Below are positions 1-6,601 of a DNA stretch of 34,038 nucleotides, piece by piece; the stretch's first letter is position 1, and each line of letters opens with the position of its first letter. The stretch is from an uncultured Oscillospiraceae bacterium (lineage in GTDB: Bacteria > Bacillota > Clostridia > Oscillospirales > Ruminococcaceae). The notes beneath the pieces are model-generated. The model worked only from the letters and a program-made list of their open reading frames with translations. It did no database searches and was not told the DNA's origin. The translations under genes and the position numbers were made by a program. The stretch is from assembly GCA_949291395.1 (NCBI GenBank), contig CASEVW010000153.1:1-34038 (forward strand). The letters are read 5' to 3'.

Positions 1-797
1 AGGCCTCCATCTGCGGCAGCACCCTGGCCCTGATGGACGCCGGCGTGCCCATCAAGGCTCCCGTTGCCGGCATTTCCTGCGGCCTGATCACCGAGGGCGA
101 CCGCTGGATGACCATGCTGGACATCCAGGGCGTGGAGGACTTCCACGGCGATATGGACTTTAAGGTAGGCGGCACCCATAAGGGCATCACCGCCATCCAG
201 ATGGACATCAAGATCGACGGCCTGACCTACGAGATCATCGAGGAAGCCTTCGAGAAGTGCCGCAAGGGCCGCCTGTTCATCCTGGACGAGATCATGCTGC
301 CGGTGATCCCCGAGCCTCGGGCCCAGCTGAGCAAGTATGCCCCCAAGATGCTGAGCATGGTCATCCCTGTGGATAAGATCAAGGACGTGATCGGCAAGGG
401 CGGCAAGGTCATCCAGGACATCTGCGCCAACTGCAACTGCAAGATCGACGTGGAAGAGGACGGCCATGTGTTCGTTTCCGCCATCGACATCGACGACGCC
501 AACCGTGCGGTGCACACCATCAAGACCATCGTGGAGGACCCCGAGGTGGGCGCCATCTACAAGGGTCGCGTGACCCGTCTGATGAACTTCGGCGCCTTCG
601 TGGAGATCGCCCCCGGCAAGGAAGGCCTGGTGCACATCTCCAAGCTGGACTCCAAGCGCGTGGAGCGGGTGGAGGACGTTGTGGCCGTGGGCGACGAGCT
701 GATCGTCATGGTCACCGAGATCGACCAGCAGGGCCGCATCAACCTGAGCCGCAAGGACGCTCTGGCTGCCATCGAAGCCAAAAAAAAGCAGGGCTGA
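1..797 (+). CDS. pnp: Polyribonucleotide nucleotidyltransferase (PNPase), C-terminal part
   Basis: The 5' part lies outside the window; the frame is open from base 3. PNPase is a phosphorolytic 3'-to-5' exoribonuclease of mRNA turnover that works as a cytoplasmic trimer. The visible part starts inside the second RNase PH domain (ASICGSTLALMDAGVPIKAP, a highly conserved block). A KH domain follows with the GxxG loop VIGKGGKVIQDI, then an S1 RNA-binding domain (GRVTRLMNFGAFVEI...GLVHIS), and the protein ends shortly after in AIEAKKKQG. This order is the normal PNPase C-terminus, so nothing is missing at this end. Codon use is strongly biased, as expected for a well-expressed housekeeping gene. 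A hairpin follows the stop by three bases. Confidence 0.97.
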   Translation, partial: ASICGSTLALMDAGVPIKAPVAGISCGLITEGDRWMTMLDIQGVEDFHGDMDFKVGGTHKGITAIQMDIKIDGLTYEIIEEAFEKCRKGRLFILDEIMLPVIPEPRAQLSKYAPKMLSMVIPVDKIKDVIGKGGKVIQDICANCNCKIDVEEDGHVFVSAIDIDDANRAVHTIKTIVEDPEVGAIYKGRVTRLMNFGAFVEIAPGKEGLVHISKLDSKRVERVEDVVAVGDELIVMVTEIDQQGRINLSRKDALAAIEAKKKQG

Positions 798-800
798 TAA

Positions 801-830
801 GAAGGATGCCGAAAGGATTCGGCATCCTTC
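801..830 (+). terminator. Hairpin directly after pnp
   Basis: A perfect 13-bp stem (gaaggatgccgaa / ttcggcatccttc) with a 4-base loop begins three bases after the pnp stop codon. Only a short pyrimidine run follows, so it could be a weak terminator or a 3' end that blocks exonucleases. Confidence 0.7.
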
Positions 831-910
831 TCTGAGGGACACCAAACGCACACCCCGTGCTAAGCACGGGGGATGCTTATTGGTTTCCCTCAGTACCCTT
901 TTCCGGCGAA

Positions 911-957
911 AAAACCACGGATTTTGCGCACAAAGCACACAAAATCCGTGGTTTTTT
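911..957 (+). terminator. Long hairpin with T-run, likely terminator
   Basis: A 16-bp perfect stem (aaaaccacggattttg / caaaatccgtggtttt) around a 13-base loop is followed by a T-run. The A-run before the left arm makes it usable on both strands. It could end pnp read-through and also leftward transcripts from the importer operon. Confidence 0.8.
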
Positions 958-968
958 CTGTCAAGGTG

Positions 969-1001
969 TCCCGAGCCCCGGTACATGCCCGTGGCTCGGG
1001 A
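969..1001. repeat. GC-rich inverted repeat
   Basis: The arms tcccgagcc and ggctcggga form a 9-bp perfect stem around a 15-base spacer. There is no T-run directly beside it. It is one of several hairpins in the 389-base gap between the convergent pnp and importer ATPase genes; a smaller one (ccccgtgc / gcacgggg) lies at 853-871. Confidence 0.6.
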
Positions 1002-1041
1002 CAAAATTTTTATATCGCCCGCCTTTAGGCTGGCTTTGTGC

Positions 1042-1079
1042 AAAAAAGTGGACCCGGAAGTTTCCGGGTCCACTTTTTT
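1042..1079. terminator. Bidirectional intrinsic terminator
   Basis: An 18-bp perfect palindromic stem starts with six A and ends with six T, with the GC-rich core gtggacccgg / ccgggtccac. It is a textbook terminator on either strand and sits between two convergent genes, so it probably ends the leftward importer mRNA and blocks read-through from pnp. Confidence 0.85.
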
Positions 1080-1115
1080 GCGCCTTCAAACCAAACGTTC
1101 CGCCCAAAGCGGCCA

Positions 1116-1152
1116 TTGGGGGCCGGCCCCGCGTGCGGGACACGGCCCCCAA
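1116..1152. repeat. GC-rich inverted repeat after importer ATPase
   Basis: The 10-bp arms ttgggggccg and cggcccccaa flank a 17-base GC-rich spacer. It lies 35 bases past the stop codon of the leftward ATPase gene. With no T-run it is more likely an mRNA 3'-end stabiliser than a terminator. Confidence 0.55.
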
Positions 1153-1186
1153 GGCAGCCAATCGGGGAATAGCAGTGAAAAAAACA

Positions 1187-1981
1187 TCAGGACAGCAGCA
1201 GCTTGTCGTCCGCTTCGGTGCTGCCGCTGGCCTGGTTGAACTTTTCCAAAAGGTCCTCCACGGTCAGGCGGCGCTTTTCCTCGCCCCGCACGTCCACCAC
1301 TACCCGGCCGTCGTACAGCATCACCAGCCGGTTGCCGTGGGCGATGGCGTCCCGCATGTTGTGGGTGATCATCAGGGTGGTCAGGTTGTCCCGCCGCACG
1401 ATGGTCTCGGTGGCGTCCAGCACCTTGGCGGCGGTCTTGGGGTCCAGGGCGGCGGTGTGCTCGTCCAGCAAAAGCAGCTGGGGGCGGCGCAGGGTGGCCA
1501 TCAACAGGGTCAGCGCCTGGCGCTGGCCGCCGCTGAGCAGCCCCACCTTGCTGGTGAGCCGGTCTTCCAGGCCCAGGCCCAGGATCTTCAACAGTTCCCG
1601 GTATTCCTCCCGCTCGGCCCGGGTGATGCCCTTTTTCAGCCCCCGCCGCTGGCCCCGGCGGGCCGCCAGAGCCAGGTTCTCCTCGATCTGCATGGTGGCG
1701 GCGGTGCCCATCATCGGGTCCTGGAACACCCGGCCGATGTAGGGCGCCCGCTTGTATTCCGGCAGCCGGGTCACGTCTGCCCCGCCGATGAAGATGCTGC
1801 CCTCGTCCACGGAGTAAGCGCCGGAGATCACGTTCAGCATGGTGGATTTGCCCGCCCCGTTGCCGCCGATGACGGTGACGAAATCCCCGTCCCGCAGCGA
1901 CAGATCCAATCCGTTCAGCGCCCGCTTTTCGTTCACGGTGCCGGGATTGAAGGTCTTGTGGATGTTTTTTAATTCAAGCAT
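1187..1981 (-). CDS. ABC importer ATPase (ABC_sub_bind / TrpXYZ-like system)
   Basis: Cytoplasmic ATPase subunit, 264 aa, that drives import by the permease encoded just upstream. All ABC motifs are present: Walker A GGNGAGKS at residues 39-46 (K45), Q-loop VFQDP (Q87), signature LSGGQ at 149-153, Walker B LLLLDE (D173, E174) and switch histidine ITHN (H207). It is last in a three-gene leftward operon and overlaps the permease gene by 8 bases, which suggests coupled translation. Partner genes of the PF04392 binding-protein and PF02653 permease type are known in Firmicutes; the streptococcal TrpXYZ system of this type is linked to tryptophan. The substrate here cannot be told from the sequence. 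Confidence 0.93.
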   Translation of the reverse strand: MLELKNIHKTFNPGTVNEKRALNGLDLSLRDGDFVTVIGGNGAGKSTMLNVISGAYSVDEGSIFIGGADVTRLPEYKRAPYIGRVFQDPMMGTAATMQIEENLALAARRGQRRGLKKGITRAEREEYRELLKILGLGLEDRLTSKVGLLSGGQRQALTLLMATLRRPQLLLLDEHTAALDPKTAAKVLDATETIVRRDNLTTLMITHNMRDAIAHGNRLVMLYDGRVVVDVRGEEKRRLTVEDLLEKFNQASGSTEADDKLLLS

Positions 1982-2897
1982 GGCTGCCCGCTCCTTTCTT
2001 GGCGTGTTTGGTAAAGTAGCGCCCTTTCCAGTAGGGCACTGCCAGGAACAGCGCCACGATCAGCGCGGTGATGAGCTTCATGTCGTCGCTCTTCAGGCCC
2101 AGCAGGATGACCACCTGATACACCAGATAGTAGATCAGCGAACCAAAGACAACGGAGGTGAGTTTCAGGGCGAAGTTGCGGAACACCTTGCCCAGCAGCA
2201 CATCGCCGATGATCACCGCCGCCAGGCCGATGACGATGGCGCCCCGGCCGCTGTTCACGTCCGCAAAGCCCTGGTACTGGGCCAGCAAAGCGGCGGACAG
2301 GGCCACCAGCCCGTTGGAGAGCATCAGCCCCAGCACCGTGGTGAAACTGGTGTTGATGCCCTGGGCCCGGGCCATGCTGGGGTTCGCGCCGGTGGCACGC
2401 ACCGCGCAGCCCTGCTCGGTGCCGAAGAACCAGTACAAAACGCCGATGGTGGCGGCGGTGAAGAGCAGGCAGACCAAAATGGGGTTGGAAAGGCTCCACT
2501 CCCGCACGTTGCGGGCGCTCACCAGCAGGTCGTATTTGTCCACGCTGATGGGCCGGTTGGACTGGCCCATGATCCGCAGGTTCACCGAGTAAAGGCCCAG
2601 CTGGGTGAGGATGCCGGCCAAAATGGCCGGGATGCCGCAGGCGGTGTGCAAAAGGCCGGTGGCAAGGCCGGCGATCATGCCCGCCAGAAAGGCGGCCAGC
2701 AAAGCGGACCAGGGGTTCCACCCGGCGGAGGAAAACACGATGAACACCGCGCCGCCGGTGCACATGGTGCCGTCCACGGTCAGGTCCGGCAGGTCCAGGA
2801 TCTTATAGGTGATGTACACGCCGATGGCCATGATGCTCCAGATCAGGCCCTGGGCGGCCACGCCCGGCAGGGCGTTCAGCAATGTGTTGATAAACAC
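1974..2897 (-). CDS. ABC importer permease (BPD_transp_2-like)
   Basis: Integral membrane subunit of 307 aa, rich in hydrophobic helices through its length (for example SIMAIGVYITYKIL near the N-terminus). The block DLPDLTVDGT is typical of permeases that go with ABC_sub_bind lipoproteins. The start is GTG at 2897, preceded by AAAGGAG 10 bases upstream; no better ATG lies close by. The gene follows the lipoprotein gene by 52 bases and overlaps the ATPase gene. A small hairpin (cacggc / gccgtg, 2917-2938) lies in the gap and could lower permease expression relative to the binding protein. The function as a permease is secure; the substrate is unknown. Confidence 0.9.
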   Translation of the reverse strand: MFINTLLNALPGVAAQGLIWSIMAIGVYITYKILDLPDLTVDGTMCTGGAVFIVFSSAGWNPWSALLAAFLAGMIAGLATGLLHTACGIPAILAGILTQLGLYSVNLRIMGQSNRPISVDKYDLLVSARNVREWSLSNPILVCLLFTAATIGVLYWFFGTEQGCAVRATGANPSMARAQGINTSFTTVLGLMLSNGLVALSAALLAQYQGFADVNSGRGAIVIGLAAVIIGDVLLGKVFRNFALKLTSVVFGSLIYYLVYQVVILLGLKSDDMKLITALIVALFLAVPYWKGRYFTKHAKKGAGSHA

Positions 2898-2949
2898 GCT
2901 CGTTTCTCTCCTTTGTCACGGCCCAAAAGGCCGCCGTGCCGCGCACGGG

Positions 2950-3936
2950 TCATTCGGTGGGGATGGGGGCGTAGCCCTCCGGCGGGGTGATGCCCAGCTG
3001 CTGGCAGATGGACTCGTTGTATTCCTTGGTGAAGCTGGGTGCGTACTGCACCTCCATGGTGGAGATGTCCGCCCCTTCGGCCAGGATCTGATAGGCCATC
3101 TCACCGGTGGTGTAGCCCAGCTCATAGTAGTCGATGGACAAGGTGGCCACGCCGCAGCCGCTGCAGATGCCCTCCTCGCCCGCCACGATGGGCACCCCGG
3201 CGGGCACCGCGATGTTGGCGATGAGCTCGGTGTTGTTGGCGGCGGTGTTGTCGGTGGGGATGTAGATCACGTCGCTGGCGGCGCAGGCGGTGGTGCACAC
3301 GGCGGCCAGGTCGTTGGAATCCGAGAAGGAATATTCGGTGCATTCATAGCCCATCTCGGACAGATACCCGGTGATGACCTCCACCTGGTATTTGGAGTTG
3401 GGCTCCGCCGAGCAGTACAAAAGGCCCACGGTCTTTGCCTCGGGGAACAGCTCGCCGATCATCTCGGCCTGGCCGTCCAGGGGGGCCAGGTCCGCCGTGC
3501 CGCTGATGTTCCGGCCGGAAGCGCCGGTCCAGCCGTCCACATCCAGGGCGGTGGCATAATCGGTGACGGCGGTGCCCAGAATGGGGATGCTGTCGGTGGC
3601 GGAGGCCGCCGCCTGCAGCGGGGTGGTGGCGTTGGCCAGGATCAGGTCCACCTGTGCCGACACAAAGCTGTTGATGATGGTGGCGCAGTTGGCGTTATCG
3701 CCGGAGGCGTTCTGCTCGTTGAACTGCACCTGGTCGCCCAGCTTTTCGGTGAGGGCGTCCTTAAAGCCCTGGGTAGCCGCGTCCAGGGCGGGGTGCTGGG
3801 TCAGCTGGCAGATGCCCACCTGATAGGCGGCCCCGCCGGCGCTTTGCTGTGAGCCGGAAGCGCCGCCGCATCCGGCAAGGCCCAGGAGCATGGCACAGGC
3901 GGCAGCGCCTGCCAAAAGTCGATTCCGTTTCATCAT
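2950..3936 (-). CDS. ABC substrate-binding lipoprotein (ABC_sub_bind family)
   Basis: Extracytoplasmic solute-binding protein, about 328 aa, first gene of the importer operon. It begins MMKRNRLLAGAAACAMLLGL and has the lipobox LAGC followed by a GGASGS linker, so it should be lipid-anchored on the outer face of the membrane. The mature part (YQVGICQLTQHPALD...GTAVTDYA...VGLLYCSAEPNS) matches the ABC_sub_bind (PF04392) pattern. I chose ATG 3936 because GGGGAGG lies 6 bases upstream; ATG 3933 is equally possible, while a start further out (3975) has no binding site. A sigma-A promoter lies about 105 bases upstream. The ligand is unknown; family members bind tryptophan or other small molecules. 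Confidence 0.92.
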   Translation of the reverse strand: MMKRNRLLAGAAACAMLLGLAGCGGASGSQQSAGGAAYQVGICQLTQHPALDAATQGFKDALTEKLGDQVQFNEQNASGDNANCATIINSFVSAQVDLILANATTPLQAAASATDSIPILGTAVTDYATALDVDGWTGASGRNISGTADLAPLDGQAEMIGELFPEAKTVGLLYCSAEPNSKYQVEVITGYLSEMGYECTEYSFSDSNDLAAVCTTACAASDVIYIPTDNTAANNTELIANIAVPAGVPIVAGEEGICSGCGVATLSIDYYELGYTTGEMAYQILAEGADISTMEVQYAPSFTKEYNESICQQLGITPPEGYAPIPTE

Positions 3937-4040
3937 ACATATCCTCCCCAAGAGAAAATTGCTTTTGCGCCGCAATGGAATAATGAATTACAGCATTAAA
4001 GCAGAAAGGGTGAAAGAAAAAGCCCTGCGGCTTTGACTTT

Positions 4041-4069
4041 ATTCTAGTAAAGTTTTTGGTGGATGTCAA
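4041..4069 (-). promoter_or_regulatory. Sigma-A promoter of the leftward importer operon
   Basis: On the minus strand TTGACA (4064-4069) and TAGAAT (4041-4046) are separated by exactly 17 bases, a near-consensus promoter. Transcription would start near 4034 and leave a leader of about 100 bases. That leader opens with a small hairpin (AAAGCC / GGCTTT) followed by TTCTTTC, which could act as a weak early terminator. Confidence 0.85.
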
Positions 4070-4157
4070 CTATTTTGCACTGTTTTGCGGTAAAATGACC
4101 GAAAATTTCCAAAAGGAAAAAGTGTTTGTATAATTGTACAAATTTTGTCAATGATCA

Positions 4158-4177
4158 AGCTGTTAAAAGCTGTTAAA
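4158..4177. repeat. Tandem 10-base repeat upstream of the Rnf promoter
   Basis: The unit agctgttaaa occurs twice with no gap, 25 bases before the -35 box of the rnf promoter. This is a typical position for a regulator site. The half-site GTTAA resembles part of Rex-type (NADH-sensing) operators, but the inverted arrangement of a classic Rex site is not present. The rest of the 379-base divergent gap (3937-4315) is AT-rich and holds only the two promoters and leaders. Confidence 0.5.
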
Positions 4178-4201
4178 AGAGTTACAAAATCACAATTCGT
4201 G

Positions 4202-4230
4202 TTGACTTGAATATCGAAAGAATTTAAAAT
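4202..4230 (+). promoter_or_regulatory. Sigma-A promoter of the rnf operon
   Basis: TTGACT (4202-4207) and TAAAAT (4225-4230) are separated by 17 bases. Transcription would start near 4237 and give a leader of about 79 bases to the rnfC start at 4316. An alternative -10 (TATACT, 4230-4235) has poor spacing. Confidence 0.8.
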
Positions 4231-4315
4231 ATACTAGAATGGGTGCGTCAAAAGTGTGTTTGAGAGGCTTTTGGCTCACCTGCGATATTGTATGAAATGG
4301 GGGAACGTTCAATCC

Positions 4316-5626
4316 ATGTTGAAAAAGCTGAAACGCGCGGCGCTGGGCGCCGGCGTCCCGCATGAAAAGGGAACAGCTGGCCTGGCAACGGTAAAAATGC
4401 CCGTGCCGGCAAAAGTTGTCCTGCCCATGCAGCAGCACATTGGCGCGCCCTGCACGCCTGTGGTGAAAAAAGGGGACGCTGTAATGGTAGGCACCCTGGT
4501 GGGCAAGGCTGAAGGCTCCATCAGTGCCAACATCTACTCCAGTGTATCCGGCACCGTTGCATCCATCGACAACGTGCGCATGCTCGATGGCTCCACCGTA
4601 CAGGCTGTGGCCATCACCACCGACGGCCAGCAGACCGTGGATCCTGCGGTGAAGCCCCCGGTGGTCACCGACAAGGCCAGCTTCCTTGCGGCTGTGCAGG
4701 CCTGCGGCCTGGTGGGCCTGGGCGGCGCCGGTTTCCCGACTGCCGTGAAGCTGAGCCCCAAGAGCCCGGTGGACACCCTGGTGATCAACGCCGCCGAGTG
4801 CGAGCCCTACCTGACCGCTGACACCCGGGAGATGCTGGAAAACAGCGAGACCATCCTGGCCGGCATCCAGGCCGTGATGAAGTATCTGAGCATCAACAAC
4901 TGCGTTGTGGCCATCGAGCGCAACAAGCCCGAGTGCGTGGACCTGATGACCAGCCTGGTGAAGGATGCCGCCGGCGTGACCGTGAAGGTGCTGCCCAGCC
5001 GGTACCCGCAGGGCGCTGAGAAGGTGCTCATCGAAAAGACCGTGGGCCGGGAAGTGCCCCAGGGCGGCCTGCCTGCGGACGTGGGCGTCATCGTGCTGAA
5101 CGTGACCACCGTGTCCACCATCGGCAAGTTCCTGGCCACCGGTATGCCCCTGGTCACCAAGCGGCTGACCGTGGACGGCGACGCCGTGAAGGAGCCCAAG
5201 AACGTGGAAGTGGTCCTGGGCGCTTCGGTGCGTGACGTGCTGGAGTTCTGCGGCCTGAAGGACGGCGTGCCTGTGGCCAAGCTGATCAGCGGCGGCCCCA
5301 TGATGGGCGTTGCCCTGCCCAGCTTTGATTACCCGGTGCTCAAGCAGAACAACGGCCTGCTGGCATTTTCCGAAAAGATGGCCGCAAAGCCCGAGATGGG
5401 CCCCTGCATCCGCTGCGGCCGCTGCATCGAGGCCTGCCCCATGGGCCTGGCTCCCGTGCAGATCGCCGGCGCTTTCACCAAAAAGGATGCGGACGAGCTG
5501 AACAAGCTGTGCGTTGATCTGTGCATGCTGTGCGGCACCTGCAGCTATGTCTGCCCGGCCAAACGCCCGGTCACCCAGACCATGCAGATGGCCAAGAATT
5601 TCGCCAAAAAGGAGGCACAGAAGTAA
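4316..5626 (+). CDS. rnfC: Rnf complex subunit RnfC (electron-transfer, NADH side)
   Basis: Peripheral cytoplasmic subunit, 436 aa, of the ferredoxin:NAD+ oxidoreductase; it is thought to bind NADH and FMN. It shows an N-terminal barrel-sandwich domain (residues ~1-105), the glycine-rich block GLVGLGGAGFPTAVKL at 131-146 shared with complex I 51-kDa proteins, and two [4Fe-4S] motifs near the C-terminus: CIRCGRCIEACP (C364, C367, C370, C374) and CMLCGTCSYVCP (C403, C406, C409, C413). I chose ATG 4316, where the family homology begins; a GGGGGA tract lies 12 bases upstream. The frame stays open to a GTG at 4256 that has no good binding site. It is the first gene of rnfCDGEAB, and rnfD begins directly after its stop codon. 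Confidence 0.95.
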   Translation: MLKKLKRAALGAGVPHEKGTAGLATVKMPVPAKVVLPMQQHIGAPCTPVVKKGDAVMVGTLVGKAEGSISANIYSSVSGTVASIDNVRMLDGSTVQAVAITTDGQQTVDPAVKPPVVTDKASFLAAVQACGLVGLGGAGFPTAVKLSPKSPVDTLVINAAECEPYLTADTREMLENSETILAGIQAVMKYLSINNCVVAIERNKPECVDLMTSLVKDAAGVTVKVLPSRYPQGAEKVLIEKTVGREVPQGGLPADVGVIVLNVTTVSTIGKFLATGMPLVTKRLTVDGDAVKEPKNVEVVLGASVRDVLEFCGLKDGVPVAKLISGGPMMGVALPSFDYPVLKQNNGLLAFSEKMAAKPEMGPCIRCGRCIEACPMGLAPVQIAGAFTKKDADELNKLCVDLCMLCGTCSYVCPAKRPVTQTMQMAKNFAKKEAQK

Positions 5627-6601
5627 ATGGAAAACCGTTTAATGGTCACTGCCTCTCCTCATATCGTGGACCGGTCCTCTACCCGGAAACTGATGGGCAA
5701 TGTGATCATCGCCCTTTTGCCCTGCGTCATTGCCAGCGCGCTGATCTTCGGCGCGCAGGCGCTGCTGGTGATCGGCGTCACCACCGCCGCCAGCGTGGGC
5801 TTTGAGTTCCTGTACTGCTGGCTGATGAAAAAGCCCAACCCGGTGGGAGACCTGTCCGCCGTGGTCACCGGCATCATCCTGGCGCTGAACCTGCCGGTGA
5901 GCATCCCCCTGTGGATCGCCATCGTGGGCGCCTTCATCGCCATCGTTGTGACCAAGCAGCTGTTCGGCGGCTTGGGCTTCAACTTTGCTAACCCCGCTCT
6001 GGTGGGCCGCATCGTGCTGTTCACCGGCTTTGCTTCCCGCATGACCACCTGGACCTTCACCCCCAAGATGGAACAGACCCTGGGCGCCATTGACGCGGCG
6101 GCCAGCGCCACCCCCCTGCAGGTGGTGGACGCGGCAGGCAACTCCCTGCTGGGCCAGTATCCCCTGATGGACCTGCTGCTGGGCAACCACGGCGGCGTGC
6201 TGGGCGAGACCTGCGCTTTGGCCATCCTGATCGGTTTTGTGTGGCTGGTGGCCACCAAGACCATCAGCCCGGCCATCCCCGTTACCTATGTGGCCACCGT
6301 GGCGGTCATCAGCGCCCTGGCGGGCAAGCCCGTGCTGGCTGAGCTGCTGGCCGGCGGCCTGCTGTTCGGCGCCGTGTTTATGGCCACCGACTATGTGACC
6401 AGCCCCTTCACCCTGAAGGGCAAGATCATCTTCGGCCTGGGCCTGGGCATCATCACCTGCGGCATCCGCTTCTGGGCCAACATGGCAGAGGGCGTTTCCT
6501 ACGCCATCCTGTTCATGAACCTGATGGTGCCTTACATCAATGACCTGACCCGCCAGAAACCCCTGGGCGCGCGGAAGAAAAAGAAAGGGGAGAACAAGTA
6601 A
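5627..6601 (+). CDS. rnfD: Rnf complex membrane subunit RnfD (covalent FMN)
   Basis: Integral membrane subunit of 324 aa with about ten hydrophobic helices; part of the electron path and ion-translocating core. The flavinylation block is visible as DAAASATPLQ, with T162 the likely residue carrying FMN through a phosphoester bond, as known for RnfD/NqrB. N-terminal SPHIVDRSSTRKLM and GGLGFNFANPALVGR are typical conserved blocks. The ATG directly follows the rnfC stop, and the stop codon shares one base with the rnfG start (TAATG), so translation is probably coupled. The basic C-terminus (RKKKKGENK) should face the cytoplasm. Confidence 0.95.
   Translation: MENRLMVTASPHIVDRSSTRKLMGNVIIALLPCVIASALIFGAQALLVIGVTTAASVGFEFLYCWLMKKPNPVGDLSAVVTGIILALNLPVSIPLWIAIVGAFIAIVVTKQLFGGLGFNFANPALVGRIVLFTGFASRMTTWTFTPKMEQTLGAIDAAASATPLQVVDAAGNSLLGQYPLMDLLLGNHGGVLGETCALAILIGFVWLVATKTISPAIPVTYVATVAVISALAGKPVLAELLAGGLLFGAVFMATDYVTSPFTLKGKIIFGLGLGIITCGIRFWANMAEGVSYAILFMNLMVPYINDLTRQKPLGARKKKKGENK

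Noticed and set aside
857..1972. 371-codon plus-strand frame through the terminator cluster and the importer ATPase
   Set aside because: It runs through terminators and is the antisense of an ATPase with all ABC motifs.
3937..4040. Tryptophan T-box or riboswitch upstream of the TrpXYZ-like importer
   Set aside because: The leader is only about 100 bases and shows no T-box sequence, specifier stem or known riboswitch pattern.
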